Below, piece by piece: positions 36,946 to 48,036 of a stretch of 64,000 bases of DNA. Under the pieces are notes generated by a model. The model did not search any database. It was not told the DNA's origin and worked only from the letters and a program-made list of their open reading frames with translations. The stretch comes from Reticulitermes speratus (taxonomy: Eukaryota; Arthropoda; Insecta; Blattodea; Rhinotermitidae): NCBI GenBank assembly GCA_021186555.1, contig JAJKFL010000011.1, forward strand, positions 5,834,501 through 5,898,500, read 5' to 3'. The translations under genes were made by a program, and so were the position numbers. Position 1 is the stretch's first letter; each line of letters begins with the position of its first letter.

Positions 36946-37350
36946 AATGGATATTAAGTATATTAAATATACGTTGTGCTGAACGGAATTTATTTTGTAG
37001 TTCCTTTGAGTGATGTTCTGACTGGAGTTGTAGCTTGTGGCCGCCGTATTCCTCAGTCACGATGTTTACCATCCTTACTGACGTAGAGCAAAGCAAGCGA
37101 CAGTTAATTTGGAATAAAAAGTGGGCATTTATATGCCTCCAGATCATACTTTGCATGTTTCACTTTCATTCCATTCTAGATATTTTGTTTGCTACAAAAT
37201 TAAGTCACACTAGACATTATGGCACCTTAGAACAGCAGTTTATCTGATAAATGTTTCTAAAATGTTTATGACCTCTTCCAACATTACTTCAAAATAGAAT
37301 TATCCTTCCTGAGTAGACAATGTTTCCTTGTGAGGAACCCAAATTTTTAG

Positions 37351-37642
37351 GCCGTGCCATGACTCAGGCGGTTAATCGCAGGCTTCTTACAGCGGGGGCC
37401 CGGTTTCGATCCCGGGACATTTCATGTGGGATTTATGGTGGACAAAGTGACGCTGGGACAGGTTTTTCCCTGTGAATTTTATTTCACAGGTGCTCCATTA
37501 CAAGAAGAAGAAATAATCTTAATCACAGGGTTGCACAATAAGCCTCAAGGCTACGGTGTGTCCGTAGCATCTGCTGTGGGGCCCTTCACCACAAAAAATA
37601 ATCATTACCGCATTTACAAAAAAAAAAAAAAAAAAAAAAAAA
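37351..37642 (+). mobile_element. tRNA-derived SINE, family B, with poly(A) tail
   Basis: The A-box-like region is GACTCAGGCGGTTAATCGCA and the B-box GGTTTCGATCCC. The body matches the 23868 copy. It ends in an uninterrupted A25 tail (37618-37642), indicating recent L1/RTE-type retroposition. Confidence 0.88.
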
Positions 37643-38750
37643 CCCGCAACCCGACAGTTTCCTGGGCAAAATCTCTGTCCATATTTAAATCCCTGAATAC
37701 CATTTCGCAACATACTAATTTTTTAGAGTGGGGTTGTCGACCTCGACCTTACACCAAGCGGAAGAGGCACCCCACATCTGCTCTTCACGGCTGCTGTTTA
37801 AGTATACAGTATTTCCAGCTATCCTCTGTACCTAGAGGCAGTCTCTTCCATTCGCAACTTAAAGACGCGCCATGCCACTATGACAAGGGACCCACTTAAT
37901 ATAATCTCGATGTAAATATATTGTGCCTTATCATTCGGGCATTACTACGCTATAAATTTACGCTGACAGGTAAAGGTCCTTTCCATACGCCCGGTGAAAC
38001 ACCTTGCATATTCTGTCCACAGTCATGGTGGTTCAGTGAAGTATTCTCTCCTTCAGGAAACAGACTGCATTTAAGTTCACCACACAGCATGGAATGTAGC
38101 AAGGCCTTGTATCCTACATGTGCCTGAGCTCCACCTAACAGTCAACGGACACCGACCGCCAGTATATTGCAATTGCATGTTGTCATATATTATTATTAAT
38201 ACAACTGTTCAATAGTTATACACACACGATCGATTTTCTAACTGGATTTATCGACGATCTTTCTCGCTTTCAAATGACAATGGAAGAACCATGTTAGTTG
38301 AATAGAGATTCGTGTTAGAAGACGTTATATACCATCAACTTATATCGGAAGGCGCGTTACATAGGTTTCTTTGTGATATAAAAATTATTACCTGGTAAGT
38401 ATATTGAGCAATAAACTCAAACACAAATAAGCAAGCTAATGTGATTCATTCAGTCACACGTAGGTGTTTAAGTGCCTTGTACTTCAACTTTTCTAAGAGT
38501 GGTTAATTTTAAATCTGTCAGGTTACATAAATATAACTCACTGAGCTTTCTTTTACTGTTTAAAAAATCCGTGCCGCTATTTTGCATAATCCCTTTAATT
38601 TGTGGGAGATTAGAAAATAATGAATATCTGGATTAAAATTTAATTCCATACAATAATTTTCGTGTAGAGAAATATCTACGGATGAGGAAGGTTCAATGAT
38701 CTCTGCTTTCAGTAAATGTGGGGTTCATATTTAAGACACAAATTGTGTTA
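37643..38750. other. Unannotated sequence
   Basis: No supported feature. Short ORFs lack recognisable domains. Confidence 0.5.
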
Positions 38751-40116
38751 TGAAGATTTAATGTAATTTTAGTTGTCCCATATGCCATCATAATAAGTGG
38801 GACCTCGTCAAAATGCTCGGCGCATCCTCTGGTTGTGGATGAAACGTGGCGTCCTGTAGATATGGATGGTATCTGCGAATATATTGATATGCTTGATGCT
38901 GTGTAAGGAGTGGATGTTTTTGTAATGTGTGTACGGTGTTCTAATGTGTGTACTTGTATTTACTGTATGTATATTGTTTTGTATGTGTATGGGTGTTTTT
39001 GTAAGGTGTGGATATTTTTGTAAGATGTGGATGCTTTTGTAAGGAGTGGATGCTTTTGTAAGGTGTGGATGTTTTTGTAAAGTGTTTACGGTGTTCTAAT
39101 GTGTGTACTTGTATTTACTGTATGTATTTTGTTTTGTAATTGTGTATAATTTGTTTTGTATTGTTATTTTTATGTCCATTTGTATTGTGTGTACTAGTGT
39201 AAGGACTACTGCCACCGGGTGAAAACATTTGTATTGTGTGTACTAGTGTAAGGACTACTGCCACCGGGTGAAAACATTTGTATTGTGTGTACTAGTGTAA
39301 GGACTACTGCCACCGTGTGAAAACATTTGTATTGTGTGTACTAGTGTAAGGACTACTGCCACCGGGTGAAAACATTTGTATTGTGTGTACTAGTGTAAGG
39401 ATACTGCCACTGGGTGAAAACATTTGTATTGTGTGTACTGTGTAAGGACTACTGCCACTGGGTGAAAACATTTGTATTGTGTGTACTAGTGTAAGGACTA
39501 CTGCCACCGGGTGGAAACATTTGCATTGTGTGTACTAGTGTAAGGACTACTGCCACCGGGTGAAAACATTTGTATTGTGTGTACTAGTGTAAGGACTACT
39601 GCCACCGGGTGGAAACATTTGTATTGTGTGTACTAGTGTAAGGACTACTGCCACCGGGTGAAAACATTTGTATTGTGTGTACTAGTGTAAGGACTACTGC
39701 CACCGGGTGAAAACATTTGTATTGTGTGTACTAGTGTAAGGACTACTGCCACCGGGTGAAAACATTTGTATTGTGTGTACTAGTGTAAGGACTACTGCCA
39801 CCGGGTGAAAACATTTGTATTGTGTGTACTAGTGTAAGGACTACTGCCACGGGTGAAACATTTGTATTGTGTGTACTAGTGTAAGGACTACTGCCACCGG
39901 GTGAAAACATTTGTATTGTGTGTACTAGTGTAAGGACTACTGCCACCGGGTGAAAACATTTGTATTGTGTGTACTAGTGTAAGGACTACTGCCACCGGGT
40001 GAAAACATTTGTATTGTGTGTACTAGTGTAAGGACTACTGCCACCGGGTGAAAACATTTGTATTGTGTGTACTAGTGTAAGGACTACTGCCACCGGGTGA
40101 AAAACCAATTGCAGTA

Positions 40117-40153
<37 letters not shown>
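38751..40153 (+). mobile_element. 5'-truncated LINE with a minisatellite 3' UTR
   Basis: The reading to TAA at 38904 ends VVDETWRPVDMDGICEYIDM then LDAV, which looks like an ORF2 C-terminus. The 3' UTR has loosely repeated TTTTTGTAAGGTGTGGATG units (38900-39080), then a 49-bp minisatellite (39190-40100). It terminates ACCAATTGCAGTAAATAATAA with a (TAA)n tail. A TAA-repeat tail is known from I-clade elements, but clade assignment here is inference. The same 3' UTR and tail occur inverted at 48037-49640. Confidence 0.7.
39188..40102. repeat. 49-bp minisatellite within a LINE 3' UTR
   Basis: About 19 units carry GTACTAGTGTAAGGACTACT and GCCACCGGGTGAAAACATTT. Most copies are identical, and a few have GGTGGAAACA or one-base deletions. 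Confidence 0.95.
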
Positions 40154-40155
<2 letters not shown>

Positions 40156-40675
40156 GCAGTTGCGTACAGCCGACAAGGGGGTTTTAGGCGAGAGTGCTAA
40201 AATTCCTGAACCTAAAATGTGGCATATTAAGAAATATTACAGAGGATTTGTGACGTATACCTATTCTTCGCGTAGCTCAGAATAGGGAAAAGGAGCAGGC
40301 TGTTGTAAATGCGGGTTCTACACAAGGCAGGGAATTTCTTGACCAGCCGAGGAAATATCAGGGTCTCAATAGGCACTGTGCTCCATAGTTAGTTAGGCAT
40401 GGTTCCATCTCCACTTATCACTGCGCTATGGCTCAGTTAACAATTGCTAAGTGCATTAACAATACACTGAAGACTTTCTCTGCGTAGCGAATTAAATAGA
40501 TGTACTTGTCAATCATACGAACATAGAATACTTTTGTATAATTTGTAGTTTTGGTGTAAACTACAGTGAAGTAGGGACTGTATTCAAGTTCTCATTGAAA
40601 TATGCATTTACCTTTAGGCAGTCTTTTTCTTTCACTGTGCAACTTGATTGTTATTTATGTGAATACAACTAACTT

Positions 40676-40970
40676 CACGCGGTGGCGCAGTTGGTTGAGG
40701 CACTGCGCTACAAGCCGGAACGTCGCGGGTTCGATTCCCATTGGAATTTTTCATTGACATAATCGTTTCGGTCGCACTATGGCCCTGGGGTCGACTCAGC
40801 CTCTAACAGGAATGAGTACCAGGATTCTTTCCTGGGGGGTAAAGGCGGCCGGTGCGTAGGGCTGACAACCTTACCACCTTCATGTGCCGATTGTCTAGAA
40901 ATCTGGGAGCCTCAACCTTCTCCTAAGGGCCTGTCCAGCCCTGTAATGGGATTGCTTTACCTTTACCTTA
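40676..40970 (+). mobile_element. tRNA-derived SINE, family C
   Basis: The head GGTGGCGCAGTTGGTTGAGG resembles an A-box and GCGGGTTCGATTCCC a B-box. The body (CTGGGGTCGACTCAGCCTCT, GGGGGGTAAAGGCGGCCGGT) ends with CTTTACCTTTACCTT-type simple sequence. Confidence 0.8.
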
Positions 40971-41886
40971 CAACTAACTTCTCCCCGCATTGCATTATTC
41001 ATTCACAACGTTTATCCTCTAGCATTAAGGATTATTTTTTTTTATTGAAAGTCAGCATTATAGGAGTACATATTTTAAATCTCTTGAAAGTCTGAGGATG
41101 AGAGAATAATATCGTAAAAATGTATTATCATAATATTAACATAAATATCAAACTTTGGTTGTATTACTTTCCATCATTTTCATAAAAATATTTTAACTTC
41201 AGTTCTTTTTATTTAGGTATCCATAAATATTGACATATCTCACAGTTGCCATTTACCTCAGTTACATGACGTTTGTTCGTTAAAAGCACCGTGCTTACGG
41301 TGTGTTCTCTATGCATATACATTAGGCATACAAATTACGTATTTAATTGTTTGATAAGGTCCTCGCTAAAAGGAACAGCGATTTGTTTTCCAAAACTTAT
41401 TAACTCTGTGTATTGTACATGAAAAGAGTTTTCTGTGAAGTAGGAATTGAAGTTTTAAATATTATTCAAGTGGATTTCAGTCTGCAAAGAGTTAATAATT
41501 CTGCGTTTTCTGTGAAGAGTTCATAAAGCTGTAATATCTGTAAAGGGTTAATAATGCCTTACTATCTGCTAAGAGTTAATAATTCTGTATTACCTGTGAA
41601 GAGTATTATATTTTAATTTAAATATTGTGTTAGGGGAGAAATTTGCCAAATATATACTATTAAAGTTGTAAGAAACGAGAAAGTGATGTGAAGATTTTAT
41701 ATGTTGTATGTGTTTGAGTGTGAATGAGAGTATAAATTAGTATTAAACTCTGCAAATGTAGTGAATACAAAAATGTTACACAATACTTTAAAATACATTG
41801 AATAAGACAGAGCCCTTTTTGGAAGGTAGAGGGGAATGGGAGGAGAAAGTAAGAAATTTTTGGAGAGAAGAAGGAAGATTGTAATA
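40971..41886. other. Unannotated AT-rich sequence
   Basis: AGAGTTAATAATTCTG-like words recur three or four times at 41475-41600, a weak tandem pattern. No gene. Confidence 0.5.
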
Positions 41887-42180
<294 letters not shown>

Positions 42181-42394
42181 AGTATGAGCAGTAAAGTAAG
42201 AGGGTATGCTAAAGTCAATAGATAGGTATTTAAGATATCTCTGCCGTGACATAAATTGGTGTTACACCTGCATGGATTCATGTAAACAAAGAAACATAAC
42301 TCAAATAACTAAATAAATAAGTGAATAAATAAATAGTTTCTATGATGATATTTTAAATTTTCTGCAGAATTAACTGCTATGAAAGTTAATAAGT

Positions 42395-43078
42395 GGCCAT
42401 ATCGCTGATGTACCGCCTGACTGCGGAAGTCTGCAGTGGCCCACTGATGTTGCTGATGTACCGCGTGACTGCGGAAGTCTGCAGTGGCGCATGACATTGC
42501 TGATGTACCGCCTGACTGCGGGAGTCTGCAGTGGCGCATGACATTGCTGATGTACCGCATGACTGCGGGAGTCTGCAGTGGCGCATGACATTGCTGATGT
42601 ACCGCCTGACTGCGGGAGTTTGCAGTGGCGCAGTGACATTGCTGATGTACCGCCTGACTGCGGGAGTCTGCAGTGGCGCAGTGATATTGCTGATGTACCG
42701 CGTGACTGCGGGAGTCTGCAGTGGCGCAGTGATATTGTTGATGTACCGCCTGACTGCGGTAGTCTGCAGTGACATTGCTGATGTACCGCCTGACTGCGGG
42801 AGTCTGCAGTGGCGCAGTGATATTGCTGATGTACCGCGTGACTGCGGGAGTCTGCAGAGGCGCAGTGATATTGCTGATGTACCGCATGACTGCGGGAGTT
42901 TGCAGTGGCGCAGTGATATTGCTGATGTACCGCGTGACTGCGGGAGTCTGCAGTGGCGCAGTGATATTGCTGATGAACCGCCTGACTGCGGGAGTCTGCA
43001 GTGGCGCAGTGATATTGCTGATGTACCGCCTGACTGCGGGAGTCTGCAGTTGCGCAGTGGTATACTTGATGATCTGTT
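42395..43078. repeat. 48-bp minisatellite (about 14 copies)
   Basis: Units contain CTGATGTACCGCCTGACTGC and GGGAGTCTGCAGTGGCGCAG. The 48-bp period (16 codons) keeps frames open on both strands, including a 299-codon minus frame with a repeated APLQTPAVRRYISN motif. The variable indels switch frames within the array, which argues against coding selection. Confidence 0.95.
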
Positions 43079-43424
43079 TTAGTGCGCAGCGCGTGCAGGA
43101 GGCTTTGGGGTGCTTACCCTGGGTTCTGCTGTCGTGATAAAGCAACTGTCTGATGCACGAACAGTCACGTACAGGTACGGTGGTCACAACAACACCTATA
43201 TGTGACACTGGTTCATACTAAAAAAAGAATCACTTGCCACTTACGTTGATATAATCCGGTAACTATTACTATGCCCCCACTTATCGTTAGTTGTATTGTT
43301 GTCTCATAGGCAGCCTGTAGCTTTCATGATAAAGCCGCAAGTAACACTGTGTTATGATAAGCAATACAAACACAGAAATTTTAGTAAAACTTTCTAATGA
43401 TATTTCATATTAATTGAAGGAATT

Positions 43425-43790
43425 GTAGAGTAGGTATATATTCTTAGCTACATTTTAGAGTAGGTATATGTATTTAGATACATCGTACAGCAGTGGTATA
43501 TATCTAGCTACATTGTAGAGTAGGTGTATATATTTAGCTACAGTATAGAGTAGACGTATATATTTAGCTACATTGTAGAATAGGTGTATATATTTAGCTA
43601 CAGTATAGAGTAGACGTATATATTTAGCTACATTGTAGAGTAGGTGTATATATTAGCTACATTATAGAGTAGACGTATATATTTAGCTACATTGTAGACT
43701 ATGTGTATGTGTTTAGCTACATTGTAGAGTAGACATATATGTTTAGCTACATTGTAGAGTAGGTGTCTATGTTTAGCTGCACTGTAGTGC
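43425..43790. repeat. 30-bp minisatellite (about 11 copies)
   Basis: Units of GTAGAGTAGGTGTATATATT plus TAGCTACATT, with an alternating AGACGTATAT variant. Confidence 0.93.
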
Positions 43791-44741
43791 TTCAGACGCA
43801 TGAAGTGTGCCTACGAAGAACTGCCACAGTTTGTGCATCTCTTACAGCTCTTTGTGTGCCGCATTATAATGAGAGTCACAATGTAGATTATCGTCAGAGG
43901 ATGAGTATAAATTGAGAACGAATACTCTATGGTCTCCCATTAATACTTACACGTATAGTGACGTGCCGTACTTGGACTCTCTTCTCTCGGCCTCTGGCAG
44001 CGCCTTTAAATTACCACTCTCACCTTCACACAACTTACATATTGTGTATTAGCAATGAAACTCACTTCACATTTTGCACATTTCAATCTCAACTGTTTAG
44101 AGTTTCAATAAATATTAACCTTTAAAATGTGTATTATATATTCTTTCCTTTTCTTCCACCAATAAAAAAATGTAAAGACTAAAATGTAAAACCGCTAGAC
44201 CAACATATATTTTAACCAATAATATCTCCGTAATAATATGACACCAGAATAGCTAAAATTATTATTCCTAATACTTCCCTGGCTTCAGAATTTACTCACC
44301 ATAGCATCAAGAGCTTAAAAGAATATAAAGGTGAAAATCCACTATGTATGCTACTCAAAAGACATTTGTTTCTGATTCATTTTATTGTTTCGTTACAGTT
44401 GTCCTCCTTTTCTCCCCATATTTAACCACATATTTTTTCCGCTCTTCCTACATCCTGCTATCCTTCTTGTGCCTGTTGTTACACCAATTTTCCAAAATTT
44501 GTTAACTCAGATTTCTTTCCTTTAATCCTCATTATGTGTCCCCATTTTTCCCCTTAACTACGCAAACGGCACATACTCTTTTTTCATATTCCTCCTGACC
44601 CCCTTCATCTCGAAATTTTTATTTTCACCACCATGTTCTGCTTATGGTTTCTCGTATACATATATGTGTATGTCACTTTTCCACAGCTGGTTTTCAGGCT
44701 GATATATATATGATATGCTTATTGTCAGTTGCTACAAAACT
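43791..44741. other. Unannotated AT-rich sequence
   Basis: No supported feature. Plus-strand T/C-rich runs near 44395-44640 look intron-like only. Confidence 0.45.
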
Positions 44742-44852
44742 TGTGATAAACGTTTCACGTTATATTCACCGTGCAGTTTTGTACAATTGATCAACTCACA
44801 CCAACAAATGCACCAAAACAAGTTTTGTCACTGATTCCTTTATTAAAAGATT

Positions 44853-44901
44853 ACCCCAATACGCATTTCGGCACTTCTATATTGCCATCATCAGGGGGGT
44901 C
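44853..44901 (-). ncRNA. Hammerhead ribozyme, left arm
   Basis: Minus strand: CTGATGA, GGCA/TGCC stem II, GAAA, loop TGCG, UA, then TTGGGG, which can pair with CCCCC before the core. Confidence 0.75.
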
Positions 44902-45104
44902 GTTAAAGTTTTATGAATTACATCACAGCATGTAGTTTAATAAAATATACTATATTGTTTTACTATTGTTTTAACATTTTTAACAATACTACTATTGTAC
45001 AATTTTATACAAAGTGATAACAACGAATAATGTAACATTACCATACACAGCCTCAACTGTTCTGATGTAACTCAATAACATTGGTCTATGTACAAACCTC
45101 AACG

Positions 45105-45153
45105 ATCCCCCTGATGATGGCAATGTAGAATTGTCGAAATGCGTATTGGGGTA
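45105..45153 (+). ncRNA. Hammerhead ribozyme, right arm
   Basis: CTGATGA (45111-45117), GGCAAT/ATTGTC stem II (with a G-U pair), GAAA, loop TGCG, UA and TTGGGG for stem I with the preceding CCCC. Confidence 0.78.
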
Positions 45154-45339
45154 ATCTTTTAATAAAGGAATCAGTGACAAAACTTGTTTGGTGCATTTGT
45201 TGGTGTGAGTTGATCAAATGTGATAAACGTGTTGAAAAATAAAAAGGCTTGAAAAAAAGTATTTCTCTGTAATTTGTTTTTGTTTATTGAAATTAAAGGC
45301 TTATTTACTTCACTAATTGTCCATTTTTATTTATTTCAG

Positions 45340-45375
45340 ATTTTTCGGCCTTGATTACAATACCTGCACACAGAG
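45340..45375 (+). CDS. Putative 36-bp internal exon
   Basis: A pyrimidine-rich acceptor CCATTTTTATTTATTTCAG precedes it and GTGAGT follows. In phase 1, joined to the exon at 32555-32633, it reads DFSALITIPAHR without a stop and exits again in phase 1. Splice signals and phase agree, but the small size leaves room for coincidence. The intron would be 12.7 kb and full of repeats. No third exon in matching phase is convincing within the window. Confidence 0.35.
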
Positions 45376-45871
45376 GTGAGTCAGTTATTATAACTCACTA
45401 CTTACGAAAGATGATAAATTTTGCATCTTTTTTTCTGAGTTTCCGAATTATTGTACGTAAATTTAGAGGACATTAAAATCAATTACTTCCTATGAAGAGT
45501 CTAGTGCTTAACGGAATGAATGTGGCCGTAGCAGGGATTACATATCTTGACAGATGTTGACGATACAGCGCAAGGTACTTCACACAAGCACGAAGTATAT
45601 GAAGAGATGTAACATTAACTTTAGTGTATATAAATATGTAACCATTTGCACGATGACCCATATGTAATGTACGTACATAAATGACGCCAGTTCTTTACGT
45701 TAGTATAGCCGCATACGTCTGACCCTGCATGTCACATTTTATATTTAAATTTTAATATTTACAATTTACCTCTCAGGCAGTATCCTTATACTCGTACATC
45801 GATATAATTTTTATATATGTAATTATAAAAGGGGAGGTCTTCCTTTTAACAAATGTATAGAGTTTTTTTTT
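45376..45871. other. Unannotated sequence
   Basis: No supported feature. Confidence 0.5.
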
Positions 45872-46366
45872 GCCGATCCCAGTGGCCGCGCGGTCTAAGG
45901 CGTGGGTCTACGGCCGTTCGCTTACTGGGATCGTGGGTTCGAATCCCACCGGGGGCATGGATGTTTGTGTTGTAAAAAGACGGTTGTGGACCGTAAGAGA
46001 CAAAAAAGGAACAGAACAAAAATGGATGAAAGGGGAAAACCCAGGAATTAGTAAAAAAAAAAAAAAAAAAAAAAAATCCCGCCGGGGGCATGGATGTCTG
46101 TGTTGTGTTTGTTGTACAAGGACTAGTATGGATCATAAGTCACATGAAGAAGGTCGGAAAGATTTAAAAATACAAAATGGATCAAAGGGAAATAACGGGA
46201 CAGGAAAAAAAATCCCGCCTAGGGCATGGATGTCTGTCGCTTGTGAGTGTTGTGTGTTGTCAGGTAGAGGTCTCTGCGACGGGCTGATCCCTCGTCCAGA
46301 GGAGTCCTACCGAGTGTGGTGTGTCTAAAGTGTGATCGTGAAGCCTCGAAGGGGCTGTCGAGCCAT
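45872..46366 (+). mobile_element. Trimeric SINE, family A
   Basis: Unit 1 (45872-46049) has the full tRNA-Leu-like head and B-box GGGTTCGAATCCC, and ends in a 27-A run. Unit 2 (46077-46206) restarts only at TCCCGCCGGGGGCATGGATG and ends in A8. Unit 3 (from 46213) restarts at the same point and carries the standard 3' half to GTGTCTAAAGTGTGATC. The three share the post-B-box start, which suggests template jumping or repeated insertion into A tails. Confidence 0.85.
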
Positions 46367-46404
46367 TGGAAAAAATGGAGTTTTTAACTTTCATAGTTTT
46401 CTCT

Positions 46405-46446
46405 CATGGCCTGATGATGTTTCTTTGAGCTGAAACCGGTAGCCTA
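46405..46446 (+). ncRNA. Hammerhead-like motif, single copy
   Basis: GGC before CTGATGA pairs with GCC after the predicted site. Stem II is short and wobble-rich (GTTT/GAGC), then GAAA, loop CCGG and UA. It has no inverted partner nearby. Confidence 0.55.
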
Positions 46447-47035
46447 ATTACGTATCATAAGTGAAATATTGGTTAAGTCTGTAGGAATGATAAGAGTAAA
46501 TATACTTTGTATCTGCATAGAAACGGTTATCTTTATTAAAAAGGAAGAATTTCTTGCATTTCACATATCATCATCAAACCGTAAACGTATTTAAAAATTT
46601 TAAATGGCACTTTTCAGCCCTTTACGATATTAAGACACAGATAAACAAGAACACTCATGCATGCATTAAAAATAAGAGTTTTAATTTCCAGGTTCTAACA
46701 CCATTTCGTTACAGATGTAAACCTCTGCAGACTAAAGTTAATCTTTTATACTGTATAAAGTTTATTTCGTACCTCACAGAGAATACGGTGTGTTTCCACT
46801 GGGAGGAACGGTCGGTGAATTGTGTATAGGAAAGCAGCCGCGCGTAAATACAATAAGTGGATAAAGCGCACATTTTTTTACTGTTGAATTTGGCAGGACA
46901 TATAGTTAACTTTCTGTGCTTCATATGTAGTGCTGCGACATATTGCATGCACTGCTTTAATCTATGCTGTGTCACAGCAGTCGGGCTCTGTGTAGGGCGG
47001 ATGTAAATATCCTAATGTAGCTTATGTATTTAAAT
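46447..47035. other. Unannotated sequence
   Basis: Two ORFs overlap on opposite strands (46554-46829 plus and 46709-46975 minus). Neither has a recognised motif. Confidence 0.45.
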
Positions 47036-47109
47036 AGCAAACCCCTTAAACACTTATTAACCAACAGTTGCACTATTAACGTAGATTGTCACTTAAAATC
47101 ACTTAAAAT

Positions 47110-47152
47110 GCCCTACATATGTTTCAGTCGTCGAGCGAGCATCATCAGGGGC
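47110..47152 (-). ncRNA. Hammerhead ribozyme, left arm
   Basis: Minus strand: GCCC, CTGATGA, a stem II built on CTCGC-type bases with GACGACT, GAAA, loop CATATG, UA, GGGC. Stem I GCCC/GGGC is perfect. Confidence 0.75.
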
Positions 47153-47167
47153 TTCAATATAAGTACA

Positions 47168-47211
47168 AGCCCTGATGATGGTCGCTCGACGACTGAAACA
47201 TATGTAGGGCA
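47168..47211 (+). ncRNA. Hammerhead ribozyme, right arm
   Basis: The same motif as its partner, but one C has been lost before CTGATGA, which weakens stem I (GCC against GGGC). Confidence 0.65.
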
Positions 47212-47759
47212 TTTTAAGTGATTTTAAGTGACAATCTACGTTAATAGTGCAACTGTTGGTTAATAAGTGTTTATTGATACCTCAATGCACGGTGAACAAA
47301 GAGTAAAGCAAACCCCTTGTTTTTCAGTGGCGTTTCTTCTCAGGTTCGTGTGAGGCATGTTGTTATACTGGATTTGAATTCCCATCTCATCGTAATTAAT
47401 TAGCACCATGGCGCCGATTACTTCTTGAGAAGCTAACAGTTTCTGTGCTAATTAAGAGACATCAAAACTACAGAAACCTAAAATCTTGAAATTAACTCCA
47501 CTGGACAATTAATCTTAAGAATCTATCATTTCGTCAGCATGTAAAGAAATTTCCCCGCGTTTTACGAGAACCGAAATTTTATTACCTTGTTCACAATAAG
47601 CGCATCTTTTTCCAATCGTAAACCAGATCAGTTGAGTTAACACCCTTGTATTTATGGAGGATCAAATTTTATGTTGTATGTACCGTGCATTGATCATGAG
47701 TTTCGAAGTCAAAACCAACAAATGTACAGAATTATTAACAAGTATAAGATGTATTTACA

Positions 47760-47807
47760 ACCCCTACATATGTTTCGGCAAATAAATTGCCATCCTCAGG
47801 GGGGTAT
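47760..47807 (-). ncRNA. Hammerhead ribozyme, left arm
   Basis: Minus strand: CTGAGGA (N7 is G, allowed), GGCAA/TTGCC stem II, GAAA, loop CATATG, UA and GGGG pairing with upstream CCCC. Confidence 0.8.
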
Positions 47808-47939
47808 TATTGTTCTTAATTTTTAATTTTATAATTTTATGCATGTATATATTTTAACATTGTGAGCGGCGTAAATATTTCTACTGTAAAACCAACTATT
47901 GTGTATTTGAATGCAATAAGTACTTGAAGTTCCCTGATA

Positions 47940-47988
47940 ATACCCCTGAGGATGGCAATTTATTTGCCGAAACATATGTAGGGGTTGT
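47940..47988 (+). ncRNA. Hammerhead ribozyme, right arm
   Basis: CTGAGGA (47945-47951), GGCAA/TTGCC stem II, GAAA, CATATG loop, UA and GGGG after the predicted site at 47980. Confidence 0.8.
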
Positions 47989-48036
47989 AAACAAATCTTA
48001 TACTTGTTAATAATGTTGTGCATTTGTTGGTTTTTA

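Larger units (their letters stand above)
36299..37020 (+). mobile_element. HHR foldback element with 12-bp TSD, containing a mariner fragment
   Basis: Flanked by AATGATGTTCTG (36299-36310) and AGTGATGTTCTG (37009-37020), 11 of 12 matching. A head with GCCGTGCAAG is followed by long inverted arms (TTCGTTCAGCACAACGTATA at left, its complement at 36966-36985). Each arm carries an outward-facing hammerhead. The centre has two direct copies of a 70-90-bp segment (TGTAACAATTACT...GAGATCTCACA) that flank a mariner remnant. Confidence 0.75.
44742..45230 (+). mobile_element. Complete HHR foldback element with 12-bp TSD
   Basis: TGTGATAAACGT occurs at 44742-44753 and 45219-45230. Between them lie one satellite-like head unit (TTCACGTTATATTCACCGTG, 44754-44786), then inverted arms. 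The left arm starts TTGATCAACTCACACCAACA and the right arm ends with its complement at 45217. Two outward-facing hammerheads sit inside the arms. This copy shows that the 35-bp satellite unit is the 5' end of the element. Confidence 0.88.
47036..47318 (-). mobile_element. Complete HHR foldback element with 12-bp TSD
   Basis: AGCAAACCCCTT is present at 47036-47047 and 47307-47318. The minus-oriented head (TTCACCGTGCATTGAGG) is followed by long, nearly perfect inverted arms (TTATTAACCAACAGTTGCAC and complement) that meet at a short loop of about 20 bp. Each arm carries a hammerhead. Total insert 259 bp. Confidence 0.88.
47669..48023 (+). mobile_element. HHR foldback element, TSD not found
   Basis: The head TATGTACCGTGCATTGATC is followed by inverted arms AAAACCAACAAATGTACAG and TGTGCATTTGTTGGTTTT. 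The right end abuts the (TTA)n tail of a minus-strand LINE, so the expected 12-bp repeat is masked or lost. Both arms have intact hammerheads. Confidence 0.8.

Noticed and set aside
42309..43208. 299-codon minus ORF with 16-residue repeats
   Set aside because: Comes from the 48-bp minisatellite. The repeat phase changes frame within the ORF, frames are open on both strands, and no non-repeat domain is recognisable.
45872..45960. Functional tRNA-Leu gene
   Set aside because: A- and B-box-like motifs are present but the cloverleaf arms do not close, and the unit continues into a SINE body with A tail.
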